From Saturnia japonica (Eukaryota > Arthropoda > Insecta > Lepidoptera > Saturniidae), in contig CM065307.1 of NCBI GenBank assembly GCA_033032175.1, positions 992,001 to 1,056,000 on the forward strand: a stretch of 64,000 nt of DNA. The letters are read 5' to 3'. The number at the start of each line of letters is the position of its first letter. Position 1 is the first letter of the stretch. The position numbers and the translations under genes were made by a program. Shown here piece after piece: positions 1 through 11,544 of this stretch. The notes under the pieces are model-generated. The model was not told the origin of the DNA. It ran no database searches and saw only the letters and a program-made list of their open reading frames with translations.

Positions 1-449
1 ACGTTTGGCAGATTAATGCCATAACTTGATTTATTGCATTCATAGACCTATCGTACAGACAACTGGCGTTTCCCCGAGGTGTTGCGAGTAGCACCAGTTA
101 GCGCGAATGCAATTCTATTATATTTTTATTATTATTTTACCTCACACTTCCTTAAAACATAGCTAATAGATAAAATTATTTAAGTGCAAAATAAATCAAA
201 TATAGTCGTCTAGTGAATACATTGCCGATGACCGTAATAAGTAAAACGATTGATTGAGGATACATGCTTTGTTAAATATTGTACATAAACTTAGTAATTT
301 GTATTGAAGTAGGCGTGTGGCGTATCAAGAGTTACTCTCAGTGGCTTGTCCAGGGTCGTTTTAACCATTTATAGAAGAACCATGCAGATGGCTACAACCC
401 CTTCACGGTGACTCTTTTAGGTGAAAAGATTTAAGCGTTCAGTTCTGTT
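1..449. other. unassigned AT-rich DNA
   Basis: No reading frame of note, RNA gene or clear repeat is visible here. The stretch may include the outer part of the repeat fragment that starts near 450. Confidence 0.5.
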
Positions 450-640
450 CTCTATTTCTGGCAGTCCGACTGGTGAAGTACCTCTACTCTACAGAATAAC
501 GCAGCCTAAGAACCTTGTTCTGTGATTCTTGCGTTGAGTAGGACTTCGAAAACTCCTTGTTCAAGGTCGGCAAAACGTTAGTGACATTGCTGATGTTACA
601 AACGATCCTAGGCTACTGGTAACCGCTTAAAATACTTATA
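450..640 (+). repeat. degenerate LINE/SINE-type 3' repeat fragment
   Basis: The text resembles a very common lepidopteran repeat tail: a GTTGAGTAGG-like motif, then a TCGGCAA...GTGAC segment, then a GTTAC...GGCTAC...GGTAACCGCTTA segment. A second fragment near 59695-59815 shares the GTGAGTAGG...TCCTTGG core, which supports a repeat seen twice in the window. Assignment to a LINE 3' end rests on recall of the family, not on a coding region. Confidence 0.45.
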
Positions 641-1605
641 AATTACTTGTATAAAAAAGACGAAAGAGAAATTTCGAGATAATCCTTAGTTAGTATATAT
701 CCGGCTGCCAAGTAGGTTACAGGTCGGTATGACTGTAGTGACTTTTGAAAAAATTGCTAATTTCTCAATGATCGCCGTTATTTTGTACTGTACCATTAAA
801 AAAAGTGAAAATGATTTGATGTGTAGAAAAAAGTTATGCTCCAACTGACTAAGTCAATTAAGAAATGGCACAATGTCTGATAGATAGATGTATTTTTAAT
901 AAAACGTTAACTTCGATGAAAAGTTAAGGATATTGAAAAAAATTAATATCGATAAAATTCACACTTTAGCAACAGATGTTGCCTTATAGCGTTCTCATAT
1001 ACAGAGTTATAAATTCACAGAGCAATTCCAAATACGTCATAATCAAATATATTTTAGTTTATAGAAAAGTATTAACAAGATTTCAATACAACATTTACAT
1101 TCACTACTGGAATATTATTTAATTTTCGGATTTGTTAAAAATGATATAGTCTTTGTGTAGTAAGCTGGTATAACACTTATACCCTGGAAGATAAGTCGTC
1201 CTTTGTATGGAATGTTTCATACGTCGATACTTTGGCACTGTTTCAACTTCCACTTACTTTTTTCAGAGGTGATGAAGCAGTCTGCTTCAACGGAATACCA
1301 CAAGCGGCAAGTATGCTGTTCTTGGTAGGACTTACTAAGTATCTACGTATTTGTGCCATTTAAAGTAAACATTCTGGGACAGAATACACGCACCCATTTT
1401 AATGAACTCTTGAGTCTTGAGTCGACTGATGGTGAACCTATCAATCAACTATTTTACGCTCACTTCACTGATATATTATTATTAATATGCAGTCTTTCTC
1501 AAGAATCTTATGTTTCTATGGAATTTCATGGTAACTCAGAATAAGAAATATCCGTTCCATACAAAATATTCCTGTCCAAAGAACATATTAAATTGTGAAC
1601 TTTCA
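641..1605. other. unassigned AT-rich DNA
   Basis: Only short chance frames, rich in stops and with no recognisable domain. Nothing supportable seen. Confidence 0.55.
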
Positions 1606-1715
1606 TTATACATACATACATACATAAACATATCACTATTGTTTCCCAACAGGGTAGACAGAGACCGCGTCCTTTCACTTGCTACGATCCTGGTATACAT
1701 TCATTATAAATTAAC
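1606..1715 (-). repeat. RTE-like 3' end fragment with CATA-repeat tail
   Basis: Read on the minus strand, this contains a TCTGTCTACCCTGTTGGG block, then GTGATATG and a terminal TATG repeat (the tetranucleotide run at 1606-1624). Four SINE copies in this window end the same way (CTCTGCCTAACCCTTCGGGG, CGTGATG, TATG repeats). It looks like the 3' end of a LINE or of a SINE that shares that end. There is no coding part. Confidence 0.5.
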
Positions 1716-4637
1716 TTTTACTTACCACTAGTGGTTATTATTTATTAGATCAAGGCGGTATGATATTAAAGTTAATCATGGGTACAAAACAATTTAAAAA
1801 AATCTGATTCGTGTCCTTTACAAAATGCGTATACCGAGTTACCTTCAAGAATTTTGTCAGAAAATACATAAGAGGGTGTGTTTTAGCTTCCATTTATTTG
1901 CCCACACTCGCACGGGCTTTACAGAACCCTTTGATAGGGCCTTTGATCAGAATAAATGAAGAGTAAAATTGATTCTTTTCGATAAAAATGTTATTTAACT
2001 TATTCAAAGGGTCTATTTGTTGATTGATCAACTCACTAATATCTCGGTTAGTGAATAACAATTGCCAATCAATATGGTACCTAATACATGCAGCTTTCTG
2101 GTTACGCTTTCTGTTATCAGTGAGTCAGCTAAATCCACGTTCAATTGTTTTAGTAGACGGAATTTACAATATTTGGAATAATCTTGGTTATCTTAACAAA
2201 CTAGGATCAGCTTTTACTTTTTACAGGCTGTACGACTTGTTGACAATTGGCAACTAGTAGAGAATAGCGACTTCTTCATAGTCTATGTCTCTGTCTATAT
2301 TTGTACAACTGTAGAGAGTACTTGAATGTCGTTGCCCTGAACCCTCGGACGAGATGAACTAGTACAATATTCAATGTGCCGTAAAAGAAATCAAAACGAA
2401 ATTTATTAGAAGCCAATTTACTTTTTATAATAATACAACCCAGTAAATGTCTTACTGGGTCTGGCATTTTCCCGAGGGAATCCACGGGGTTGACTTGTAG
2501 TTAACCTTAATTATCGATCATGTCAGCCCATAACATATTATTAATTCAAATTTTATGACCTTTAATGTGTTTGTATTTTCACGAAATGGTTTATTAAGAA
2601 AAGACTGCTATAGAATTTTTAATAACCATAAAGTCTTCTAATTATGTGATTATAACATTTGTAATATTCGATATTAGCTTACAATAAGGACGTATTCAGA
2701 CACCCTTAACATCAGAATTTCCCACAGTTCAAACCACCTCGACAATTTTTCCCTTCAAAAATGCTCAAATTTCAATAATTTCTTTAAAGAGAAACAAACT
2801 ACCAAGCTTAGAGTATGTACAAAACATCAGTTTTTTCTTTGAGAAGTTCATCGGCCAAATAATTTATTTTTAACTTTAAAGTTACAGAACGGGAATTTCG
2901 AGTTGAGTCAAAATCAACTTATAAAATTTACCACAACTTTACTAATACATGGACGGACACATTGAATATACTTACGCAATGATTTAGATATTAAAAAAGA
3001 GAAAAGAAAAATATCAATTCAAATATAAAATTCTCAGAAATAGTCAATTCATGATATTATTTAATATTAACAAGCTTTTCACGATCAATCATTGAACGTT
3101 TTTAGATGAAAAATTTAAATCTATTTTTACTTCCTCTGTACGTTTGAATCGAATCTTCAAATTACTCGATTTAGCTTTTCAACTTGAATGTAATATCGGT
3201 AAAAAATATATGTTTTTTATTTATTTCTACACACTCCTATACCGTAGGGTCACAGCTAGTATTAAATATAAATCAAGTTTCTCAAATCAATATTATCAAT
3301 TCAAATGCAAACTCACTACACGCATGTTTCGTTTGAAGCGCTCATAAATTCTAAACACAAACACTAAAAGGGTAAACGCAACGATATCGTATTTGAAAAT
3401 GATGAAAATTTCAGGAATAGCTTATGTTAAGACAAATCCCTTAGAGAGACAGGCTTTGAATAATTCAATTTATTCGATTAAGGTGGCTCGTATTAATTCG
3501 AGTCGCGCCTACAATTTGTAAAACCCGCGGTGTTGACACACGAAAGAATAAATGTTGTTAATAAACGGTGAAACTCGAGCAACGTATAGTAAATTCTTGG
3601 ATTATTCTTCAACGCATCATTTACTATGATGACTATACAAAAAACAAATATTTATTTTTAAAAATTTTGCGTGACCATTTCGAAATAGCAAAGTTGGAGT
3701 AGCATGTAAAAAGCCTGCGAAGGTTTTAATTTATATACTGCAATTTTTTTATATTTACAGTTAATTGGCTTAAGTTACAATTATTTAAATCTATATGTAT
3801 TACTTGTCAAAGATGTTTTTACTGGTAATGCCATATATCTTTTAATCCTTTATAAAAAATAATATTTTCGTTAGTAAACTATTTCTTTAGTAGTGACATC
3901 TTCTAATGACAATATATTCAACGCGCCATCTATTAATAATCTATTGAGTTAACATGTCAACTATTGTTTAAATTATTTACATTCTCCAAACTGCAAAACA
4001 TTCGTACGGGAGTGTTATATATTATGACTTTAACAAATTTGTTATCATTTTGTTTACTTGCATTACAAATCGGTTGTTCACATTGTTTTTTGCATCATGT
4101 TCATTATGATCCTGAAGTAAATTTGAAAATTGAGGGTTTTCTGGGATGTCGATAATCACTCGAACTTGGCTTCTGGTCAAAAACAAAAAGATACATGTTA
4201 AAGGCAGTCTGAAGTAACTGCCCTAACTATAAATAAATTAGGAAATAAGTGGAATCATATAGCGAACAATGACTGCCCACTGTAAATGACTAAACTGCAG
4301 AATAACAGTAGAGCAATAGAATGTAAAGCAGTGCAATAGGAATTGTGACTCATCTACGCTAATTTCTCTACCTATCTTGCAGAATCTCGCAAAACAACCA
4401 AATTCAAACGTCTCGTTCGGCATCGTCGAAAGTTATGAAACCGATATCATCTAAATAAATACCTATCTTTAGTACCATTTTTATCGTTGACATTGGATAT
4501 TGTAAAATCTCATTATTTATATTAAGGTCTACTCGACGAGGTGGGCAGGCTTACACATGTGTGTATTTTTGTTTTTACCCTGACAAATTAAATTAATAAT
4601 AAAAATTAAAATGAGCAAACAGCATAAAAATCTATGT
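1716..4637. other. unassigned AT-rich DNA, nearly 3 kb
   Basis: Open frames here are all under 80 codons and look like chance (low-complexity, no domains). No tRNA-like boxes or long direct or inverted repeats were noticed. Confidence 0.55.
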
Positions 4638-5001
4638 ATTAATACGTGAAGCAAAAGCTTTCGGTACCTTTTTAAACGTATTGCGAGCACGTAAGATTGT
4701 GAGGTTAGGCATGGTTAAAGTTTAGGGAGAAGGAGTGCAGAAAGCTAAAATATATCTATAATATCTGTTATTAGTATTATTATATTAAATAAAATAAATG
4801 AATACTGGGAATCCTAACACGGCCAGTTGCCATTGATTTTAGACCTCCAAAAATATCGACATTGTCACTCAACGAAAAGTGACAGCAAGTGATGTAGTTA
4901 ATACTCATTGTTTAGGTTCATGAATACTGTAATATCAAACAGAAAAAAGTCTATGATCAAAAAGTCACTGGTCGAATTTCGAGCTTAGGGTGATCGCTAG
5001 T
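4638..5001 (+). repeat. dispersed repeat family X, copy 1
   Basis: About 360 bp. Starts ATTAATACGTGAAGCAAAAG and ends with a GGTCG...TCGCTAGT segment. Aligns by eye along its length with copies at 9777, 32759, 38180 and, reversed, 44844. Shared internal blocks include GGCATGGTTAAAGTTTA, TCTATAATATCTGTTA, ATTGACATTGTCACTCAA-like text and TTGTTTAGGTTCATGAATAC. No coding potential; class not decided. Confidence 0.8.
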
Positions 5002-5659
5002 AACTATAAAAAGGTGATTGAATTAGATATACATTTATATACATTAATAAGCGCTTAAATAAATATTCTGACAAAGTCTACTGTTGAAATAGAAGCCCGT
5101 ATGTTTTAAAGAAACGCAAAGTGTTTCTGTAGAGAACCGTTTACATGTAATTATTCAAAGTACTCTTTATTACAAGTAAAACGGCTAAATGTACTGTATA
5201 TCAAATAAAACCACAATTATAAAGCACACACACACAGTGTGCTATTTAATCATGTTAAAAGACTATGAATAATTTACATGGGCTTTGTTATGGCGCATTC
5301 TTTGACTTTAGAATATTAAATTTAACCTAATATTTACGTTTAATATGTGAGAATTTAATAACTATTATATATATTTATTTAAGTAAATTTCTAATCTTCT
5401 TTTAGCAATAAATTTTAATATAAATTAAAACTGTACGATAATTTATTCAACCCTTTAAAATAATGTTAGTTTTATGCTGAAAGAATGATTGCGACGTAGT
5501 TTCAAATAACCACATGAACATAATATGCTAGAAAAAAGATTTTCCGTGTTTTCGGAGTTAACTGAACAGCTATTTAGGAATAATCATTAAGTTATTAGGA
5601 CATTTTTATATTTTACTATCCGCGCCCTACTGTTTTAGCCGTGTTGAAATTTTTCGAAT
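5002..5659. other. unassigned AT-rich DNA with short CA repeat
   Basis: Contains a short (CA)n run near 5225-5237 and otherwise nothing recognisable. Confidence 0.5.
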
Positions 5660-5860
5660 ATCGTTATTTTCACTTTTCGTTCTTTGCCAGATTGCTTGAT
5701 GTTCATTGTTACTGCTTGGTCCCTTAGGTTGTAGCGTGATATTAGATTGGCCTTATTGTTCCTTAATAAATAGTCTATAAAATACTAAAAAATAAATTTT
5801 AAAATGTATCTGGTAGTTCTAAATATTTGCGCCAACAAACAAAAAACACAGAATTTAGTC
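5660..5860 (+). repeat. dispersed repeat family W, copy 1
   Basis: Contains GATGTTCATTGTTACTGC, then CCCTTAGGTTGTAGCGTGAT, a TAAATAGTCTAT segment and TGGTAGTTCTAAATATTTGCG. The same ordered blocks occur at 18265-18835 and in part at 41130-41215. I recall this as a widespread lepidopteran retroposon tail; no coding part is visible. Confidence 0.55.
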
Positions 5861-5916
5861 TTGATAAACCAATACACAACACCACTATAAAATAATTTCA
5901 TCAAATATTCGTTTAA

Positions 5917-5988
5917 CTCTTTGGCTCCCGTATATAATACAAATGTACGTGAAATTAGAGAAAACCGCCATCCAAGGGAGCTGAGGGC
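5917..5988. repeat. short palindromic element (GGCTCCC hairpin), degenerate
   Basis: GGCTCCCG at about 5923-5930 is followed after roughly 50 bp by AGGGAGC, giving a short inverted repeat. A better-preserved relative with a 10-bp perfect stem lies at 62859-62920. Probably a tiny MITE-like or hairpin repeat. Confidence 0.4.
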
Positions 5989-6092
5989 TTAAGGGCCTAT
6001 TTTTCAATCACCAGATTATTTTATATGCGGAATAATTTTTAAATTTTGATAGATTTTCCATACGTTATAAGTCAAAACATCAAAATTATTCC

Positions 6093-7031
6093 TCAAATTA
6101 AGTTATCTTTTTTTAGGGCCTTTATTCTACTAAATATATTAGTCTTATTATCATCATCATCATCATTTCGTCCGCAGGACTTCCACTGCTGAACATAGGC
6201 CTCCCCCATAGATCTCCAGAGCGATCGATCTTGTGCGGCCTGCACCCAACGGCTCCCAGCGACCTTTATTATGCCGTCTTTCCATCTAGTGGGGGGCCGT
6301 CCTACGCTGCGCTTTCCGGTGCGTGGTCTCCACTCGAGAACCTTTCTGCCCCAACGGCCGTCAGTTCTCCGGACTATGTGCCCCGCCCACTGCCACTTCA
6401 ACTTGCTAATCCTTTTGGCTATATCGGTTACCTTAATTTGTCTACGGATCTCCTCATTTCTGATTCGATCTCGTAGAGAAACACCAAGCATAGCCCTCTC
6501 CATAGCTCGCTGAGCGAACTTGAGCTTTCTTATGGGGCCCACAGTGAGCGACCACGTCTCTGTGCCGTATGTCATCACTGGCAACACACACTGGTCAAAG
6601 ACTTTCGTCTCGAGGCACTGAGGTGTTTTGGACGAGAAGACGTTGCGCAGTTTTCTAAACGCTGCCCAGCCGATTTGGATTCGTCGACTGACCTCTTTTT
6701 CAAAGTTGGACCTACCTAACTGGACTGTTGATCCCAGGTAGACATATTCTTCAACAACTTCTAGACAAGAGTTCCCAAATGATACTGGGGTGGGCACCTC
6801 ATGGACATTCGACATGATTTTCGTCTTGTCCATGTTCATTTTAAGGCCCACCTGTTGAGAAACTTTGTCGAGGACATCGAGCATTGTGCCAAGATCTTCC
6901 AGCAATTCTGCCATGACTACGATGTCGTCAGCAAATCGAAGGTGAGTGATGTACTCGCCATTGACATTGATGCCGAGTCCTTGTCATTCCAGGAGCTTGA
7001 AGGCGTCCTCTAGAGCGGCGGTAAACAGTTT
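6093..7031 (-). pseudogene. RTE second half of reverse transcriptase and C-terminus (copy 1)
   Basis: Palm motif C, FADDIVVMAE, is present near 6905-6935. It is followed by a thumb/C-terminal region with YGTETWSLT, ERAMLGVSLRDRIRNEEIRR and KLKWQWAGHIVRRTDGRWGR, all typical of RTE proteins. A 2-bp deletion at about 7032 (relative to copy 2) shifts the frame ahead of this part. The natural stop has been lost: after WKSCG the TGA of copy 2 is CGA here, so the frame runs into the ATG-repeat tail, giving a run of five Asp, and on into flanking DNA to 6093. Confidence 0.9.
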
Positions 7032-7182
7032 CGGATATTACATCTCCCTGTCTAACGCCTCTTCTCAAAGGAATTGCCTTCGTGCAATGCTCCTGTACTC
7101 GGACCGACATGGTGGCGTTGTTGTACAAGTACTTCAACACTTCGATATATCGATAGTCAATACGGCACCTCTGGAGGGACTG

Positions 7183-8049
7183 CTACACTGCCCAGGTTTC
7201 GATCGAATCAAAGGCTTTTTCGTAGTCCATGAACGCTAAGCATAAAGGCAGATTATACTCCTCAGTCTTCTGTATAATCTGCCGCAGCGTATAGATGTGG
7301 TCTACGGTGCTAAAGCCTTTTCGGAAACCGGCTTGTTCGGGTGGCTGGAAGTCATCAAACTTGTGCTCGAGATGATTCGTGATGACCCTCGAAAACAGCT
7401 TATAAACATGGCTCAGCAACGAGATGGGCCGATAGTTCTTCAATAAGGTTTTATCACCTTTCTTGAAGAACAGGACCACCACGCTGCCACCCCATGTTTC
7501 CGGCGTTTTACCCTCGAGTAAAACAGAATTAAAGAGCTTCTGCAGGACCTTAAGTACCGGTGTTCCAACCGCTTTAAGAAGCTCTGATGTAATTCCGTCA
7601 TCACCCGGCGCCTTGTTGTTCTTAAGCTGCTTAAGGGCCACCCTAATCTCGTACAGGGTGATGTCGGGGATATCTTCGGTATAGTGTCGGATCAGTCCGG
7701 CTCTCGGATCTTTAGCCGGGCTGGTAAAAGGCTTAGTTGACGAGGTATATAACTGCCCATAGACCCTTCCAACTTCCTTAATACCTCTGGCTTGGTGGAC
7801 GCTACGCTGCCATCATCCATTTTCAGCTTCGTAAACTAGCTCTGCCCAATAGATGCATTCCTTGCGAACACTTTGGAGCCTTTATTCCGCTCTATCGTCT
7901 CTTTAATACTTTTGGTATTGTAAGACCGGACATCGTGCCGCAAGGATTTATGAATAGATCTATTGAGCTGCCTATAGGACTTAGCGTCATCGGAAGACTG
8001 CAGCGCCATACCACGCCGATCCGCCATGAGTTTTCGGGTTTGATCTGAT
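7183..8049 (-). pseudogene. RTE linker and first half of reverse transcriptase (copy 1)
   Basis: Continues the same protein after the nonsense codon. A basic linker (about 7836-8027, containing SDDAKSYRQLNRSIHKSLRH) ends at a second nonsense codon. The reverse-transcriptase start then follows at 7183-7641, with KNNKAPGDDGI, the YRPISLLSHVYKLFSRVI block, AGFRKGFST and palm motif A FMDYEKAFDSI. The motif A Asp is present. This half is the part deleted from copy 2. The frame is lost again just past motif A. Confidence 0.88.
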
Positions 8050-8051
8050 AT

Positions 8052-9038
8052 CTATTGAGTCCTATTGCTACGGTGAGTTTTAAAGAACTTGGACCCAACC
8101 GCATGGACAGTTTCTACCAGCCTATTACTAATATCATCTACGGAGACGCAACTATCTAGGCAATCGAATTGGTTTTTCAATTCGAGTTGAAAGCTCTCGG
8201 GGTTTTGGAGTTGAGCATTAGTGGGTCGGAGCGTAGACTTCATCAGGCCTGACCTTTCTATTTTTAGATTGATATTCAATGTGCCTCTAACCATTCGGTG
8301 ATCACTGCCGGTTTTCACTCTGTGGATCACAGTGACATCATTGAATATTTGTCTCTTCGTGGTCATGATGAAGTCTATCTCATTTTTCGTGGAACCATCG
8401 GGGCTCATCCAGGTCCATTTCCTATGAGGTGGCTTCTGAAAGCCTTCAGCTGGAAGCTTCAGCTTTGGGTTAAAATCTCCCATTACAACAGTGAAGTGGG
8501 TTTTCGAGGTATGTATGGCCCTACTAATGTCCTCATACAAAACCTCCACTTCATCATCAGGGTGTGCTGAGGTCGGTGCGTAAACCTGTATGACCTTCAA
8601 CGAATATCTTTTGGATATTCTGAGTATCAGGTACGCTACCCTGCTCGACACACTGTCGTTGGTCACGATGTTGTTAATGAGAGACTTCCGGACGATAAAC
8701 CCGACACCACCTAGGGACTGTTGGTCGCCCTCCCTGTAATAGAACAAGTTACCGGATTTCATGATTATCGTGTCCTCACCCTCTCTTCGGACTTCTGATA
8801 ATCCTATAAGATCCCAGCGTAACTTGTCTATTTCCTCTTCCAGCTCGACAATCTTCTCGTCAGTCCTCAAAGTGCGATTATTATATGTTGCCAGGGCCAG
8901 TTGTCGTGTGGGTCGGTAGCTGGAACTCTTCCGGGGATTCTTAGCACCCCCTGCCCCGCCGTTACCATAGCCGCTACCGAAACTAGGAATAGCGGGGCCG
9001 CCAGGGACTGGGGGCCTGGTCGTTCTTGTCGTTTTCAT
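8052..9038 (-). pseudogene. RTE endonuclease domain (APE-like), N-terminal part of ORF, deleted
   Basis: Would cut the target DNA strand to prime reverse transcription. The 328-residue frame opens with a Gly/Pro-rich leader and then an APE-type endonuclease. Visible active-site motifs are GLSEVRR (Glu82), VMGDFN (Asp188, Asn190), NEIDFIM (Asp222) and GSDHRMV (Asp246-His247). Compared with copy 2, about 34 codons are missing directly after GDFN-KL (near residue 193), so the fold is unlikely to be intact although the frame is kept. The frame ends at a TAG at 8050-8052 where copy 2 has AAG, so it is a nonsense mutation and not the true end. Confidence 0.9.
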
Positions 9039-9364
9039 AAGGGGGATTTGCCCATACTCGCCACGCTGGGCATGCGGGTTGGCGAGCGCAGATATTGCTT
9101 TTTGTTGTTTAAGTGGGGGGTGCTGCTGCCCATCCCCTAGCCTTTTTTTTCCCTTAGTCGCCTCTTACGACATCCACGGGTAGAGATGGAGGGGTCAATT
9201 CTAAGCCGGAACCACCACGGTCATTATATCCAATCTATACTAGCATCAAAGCAGGTGAGTCGCTGATGAGATAGCACTACCAAGTCATACAACATCTTGG
9301 GTTAATCCGAACAAGATTCTGTCAAAAAAATTAAGTTATCTGGCGATTGAAAAATTGGCCCTTA

Positions 9365-9776
9365 TTTTCATAACTTTATTTTATAGATGGGGCAATGAAA
9401 TAAGTTACTTTTTACTTTAAAATTTTTGATATTTACATAAATCGTGACGTTAAACAAGCAACCATACATAATATGATGAGGCAAATTACTACGTCACTCG
9501 TATTCATATGCCACATTAATAAGTGTTATTAAAAGCACCATATGTAATTTAATTTCAACATATAAGTATTTAGAACTCTACTAATTCAACATTATTGTTT
9601 CAATTTGACGGTTATATTATAAATCTTGACGCCATTGCCGCTATATATCAATAGGGTTAGGGGTTGTTTATTAACTTATTGAAATTAAGCGTAATCGACT
9701 ACTATTATCATGTATCGAATGAGTTATTGTTATTTCACGACGGTTATGTAGTCGTGACGTAGTCTAGTATCATTTT
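9365..9776. other. unassigned AT-rich DNA
   Basis: No gene or repeat recognised. Confidence 0.5.
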
Positions 9777-10128
9777 ATTAATACGAGAGAATAAAACTTC
9801 GAAAACCTTTTTAAGTGTGCTGCGCGCACAGAAGTCTGTGAGATTTGGCATGGTTAAAGTTTATGTGGAGAAGGAGTGCAGAAAGTTAAAATTTATCTAT
9901 AATATCTGTTACTAATATATTCAATAAAATAAATTAATACTGCGAATCCTAACACGACCAGTGCTATTGAACTTAGACCCCCCAAAATATTGACATTGTC
10001 AGTCAATGAAAAGTGACAGAAAGTGATATAATATTCATTGTTTAGGTTCATACTGCAAATGTCAAACAGAAAATAGTCTATGATTAAAAAGTCGCTGGTC
10101 GAATTTCAATCATTGGGCGACCGATAGT
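9777..10128 (+). repeat. dispersed repeat family X, copy 2
   Basis: Starts ATTAATACGAG and ends GGGCGACCGATAGT. Internal blocks GGCATGGTTAAAGTTTA, TCTATAATATCTGTTACT and GTCGCTGGTCGAATTTCAAT match the other X copies. The 3' CTAG of the family is mutated to ATAG. Confidence 0.8.
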
Positions 10129-10149
10129 ATTTATTAAAACTCGCTTCTA

Positions 10150-10560
10150 ATCATTTGTCTACACGTGGTGTAGCTGTGGTGTAGTATTACTTTTACTGGG
10201 ATAAAAAGTACCCTATGTGCTATTCCAGGTCATAGACTATCGTGTGCTAAATTTCATTCATTTCCGTTCAGCCGTTTTTGCGTGATTGAGTAACAAACAT
10301 AATTTTTTTCCATTTATTATATTTGTAGGATAACGCTGTTTAAACTATGAATTTTACTGGAATAAAATGTACCTTATGTATTATTCCAGGTTATGGACTA
10401 TCTGTCTGCTAAATTTCATTAAAATCCGTTCAGCTGCTTTCGCGTGATTAAGTAACAAACATACAAATTTTCCATTTATTATATTTGTAGGATGACTCTG
10501 GTTAAACTATGACAAACATCCAAACACACACTTTCACATTTCTTATATTAGTAAGATTAA
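10150..10560 (+). repeat. retroposon tail with a 161-bp tandem duplication
   Basis: A unit starting TTTTACTGG at 10191 recurs at 10352, with about 161 bp period. Shared blocks are GTACC-TATGT, TATTCCAGGT, CTAAATTTCATT, CCGTTCAGC and GATTGAGTAACAAACAT. The segment ends TTATATTAGTAAGATTA, a terminus common to many lepidopteran retroposons. Non-coding. Confidence 0.75.
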
Positions 10561-11465
10561 ATTTCAAGAAATAGTTATCTACGAAGACAATAAAATATTT
10601 CATTCGAGAAATAAATGAAAAAAAAAAAATGTATGAAAAGACAAAGCGCTGCAACAGTTATTAAAACAGATACTATCTTTAAATAGTAATATCGGTTTTA
10701 TCATTAAAGTACATTTATTTATTTCTTCTATAGTTAACAATGACTTTCAATAAAGCAGATGATACCAAAGATAATACGGACTGGTTCATATTACTGACCT
10801 CACAGACAAGGACTCTGAATGATTTTTGGGCATAATTTAACTCTCTCCTATCGAGTAGGTTGGTTTTCCAGACCAATTAAAATCAATTTTCACTGATCAA
10901 CTTTGGCGTGAATAACTGAATTTACAACTAATTAGATTTATCTACAGGATAATATCTCAAGCAAACCCCAAAATTAGCTATTGCCCAACCTAAACATTGA
11001 TATGATAAAAGTATATCTTAATTTCAAACATATTTTCTTGTTTCTAATTTAATCTAATCTTGATAATTGTTTGAAACTTAGGTACTTATATATAGTACTT
11101 TCAATCAATCTTTTTAATTAAAAAAATAGGCTGTCATTGAAGACTCAGATAGACGTGAAAACCTGAAACTATGAAATAACAGTGTTTCTTTTTCATGGGC
11201 ACTCAAATTAATATGTAATCTCAATAATTAAATAATATAAATAATTCAGTTCAGTGGTCTGCGTATGCTGTCACGCACTGTTGTACTGAAATAATGTTCT
11301 ATTTCACTCAAACTTTGCCCTCTGTTAAGATCGCCAAATTGTGATTTTATGAGTGCTTTATTTTTCATCGTACGTTGCTCGTTTGCATAAATCTAACTTT
11401 TAGTGAAAAGATAATGTATGATTTAAAAATCTATTCAACACGACATACCTATAGCAACAGATAAT
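10561..11465. other. unassigned AT-rich DNA
   Basis: Nothing recognisable beyond short A-runs near 10619-10629. Confidence 0.5.
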
Positions 11466-11544
11466 AGTTAATATTATCATGCCGGTGTCGGTGACACGAA
11501 CTAAAGATTTTATCCATACAAAAATCGCCCATGTCCACAGAAGA
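11466..11544. repeat. terminal fragment of repeat family Y
   Basis: Contains GTCGGTGACACGAAC and ATACAAAAATCGCCCA, matching the end of family Y as seen at 43560-43625 and a fragment at 38595-38680. It directly precedes the truncated X copy. Confidence 0.5.

Larger units (their letters stand above)
6150..9225 (-). mobile_element. RTE-type non-LTR retrotransposon, copy 1, defective
   Basis: Minus-strand element of about 3.1 kb. It has a 5' untranslated part (about 9040-9225), one long endonuclease/reverse-transcriptase frame, and a 3' tail of ATG repeats at about 6152-6166. This organisation is that of RTE-clade LINEs. It is close in sequence to copy 2 (23012-25031), with many identical stretches. 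It is dead: an in-frame 34-codon deletion in the endonuclease, nonsense codons at about 8050-8052 and 7833-7836, and a 2-bp deletion at about 7032 in the reverse transcriptase. It sits inside the TIR element at 5990-9364. A clear target duplication was not identified. Confidence 0.9.
5990..9364. mobile_element. TIR DNA transposon/MITE split by an RTE insertion
   Basis: The left end begins AGGGCCTATTTTTCAATCAC at 5992. The right end, read on the minus strand from 9362, begins AGGGCCAATTTTTCAATCGC. Both continue CCAGAT and then an AT-rich stretch, so the inverted repeats run about 27-33 bp with few mismatches. TA lies directly outside both ends (5990-5991 and 9363-9364), a plausible target duplication. 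Without the RTE in the middle the element would be only about 300 bp with no transposase, so it is a non-autonomous element. TA duplication plus GGGCC termini would fit an ISL2EU- or Harbinger-related group, but that assignment is inference. Confidence 0.7.

Noticed and set aside
4638..5001. Family X called outright as a Helitron
   Set aside because: The 3' CTAG-T and hairpin fit, but no 5' TC start was found and one copy has a possible 8-bp duplication. Left as unclassified.
6231..6513. Plus-strand open frames of about 80 codons opposite RTE copy 1, and equivalents at 22979-23372
   Set aside because: They are antisense to a recognisable reverse-transcriptase C-terminus and conserved between copies only because the RTE frame is.
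8298..8570. Plus-strand 90-codon frame, with a 131-codon equivalent at 24636-25031
   Set aside because: Antisense to the RTE endonuclease motifs; no independent coding signal.
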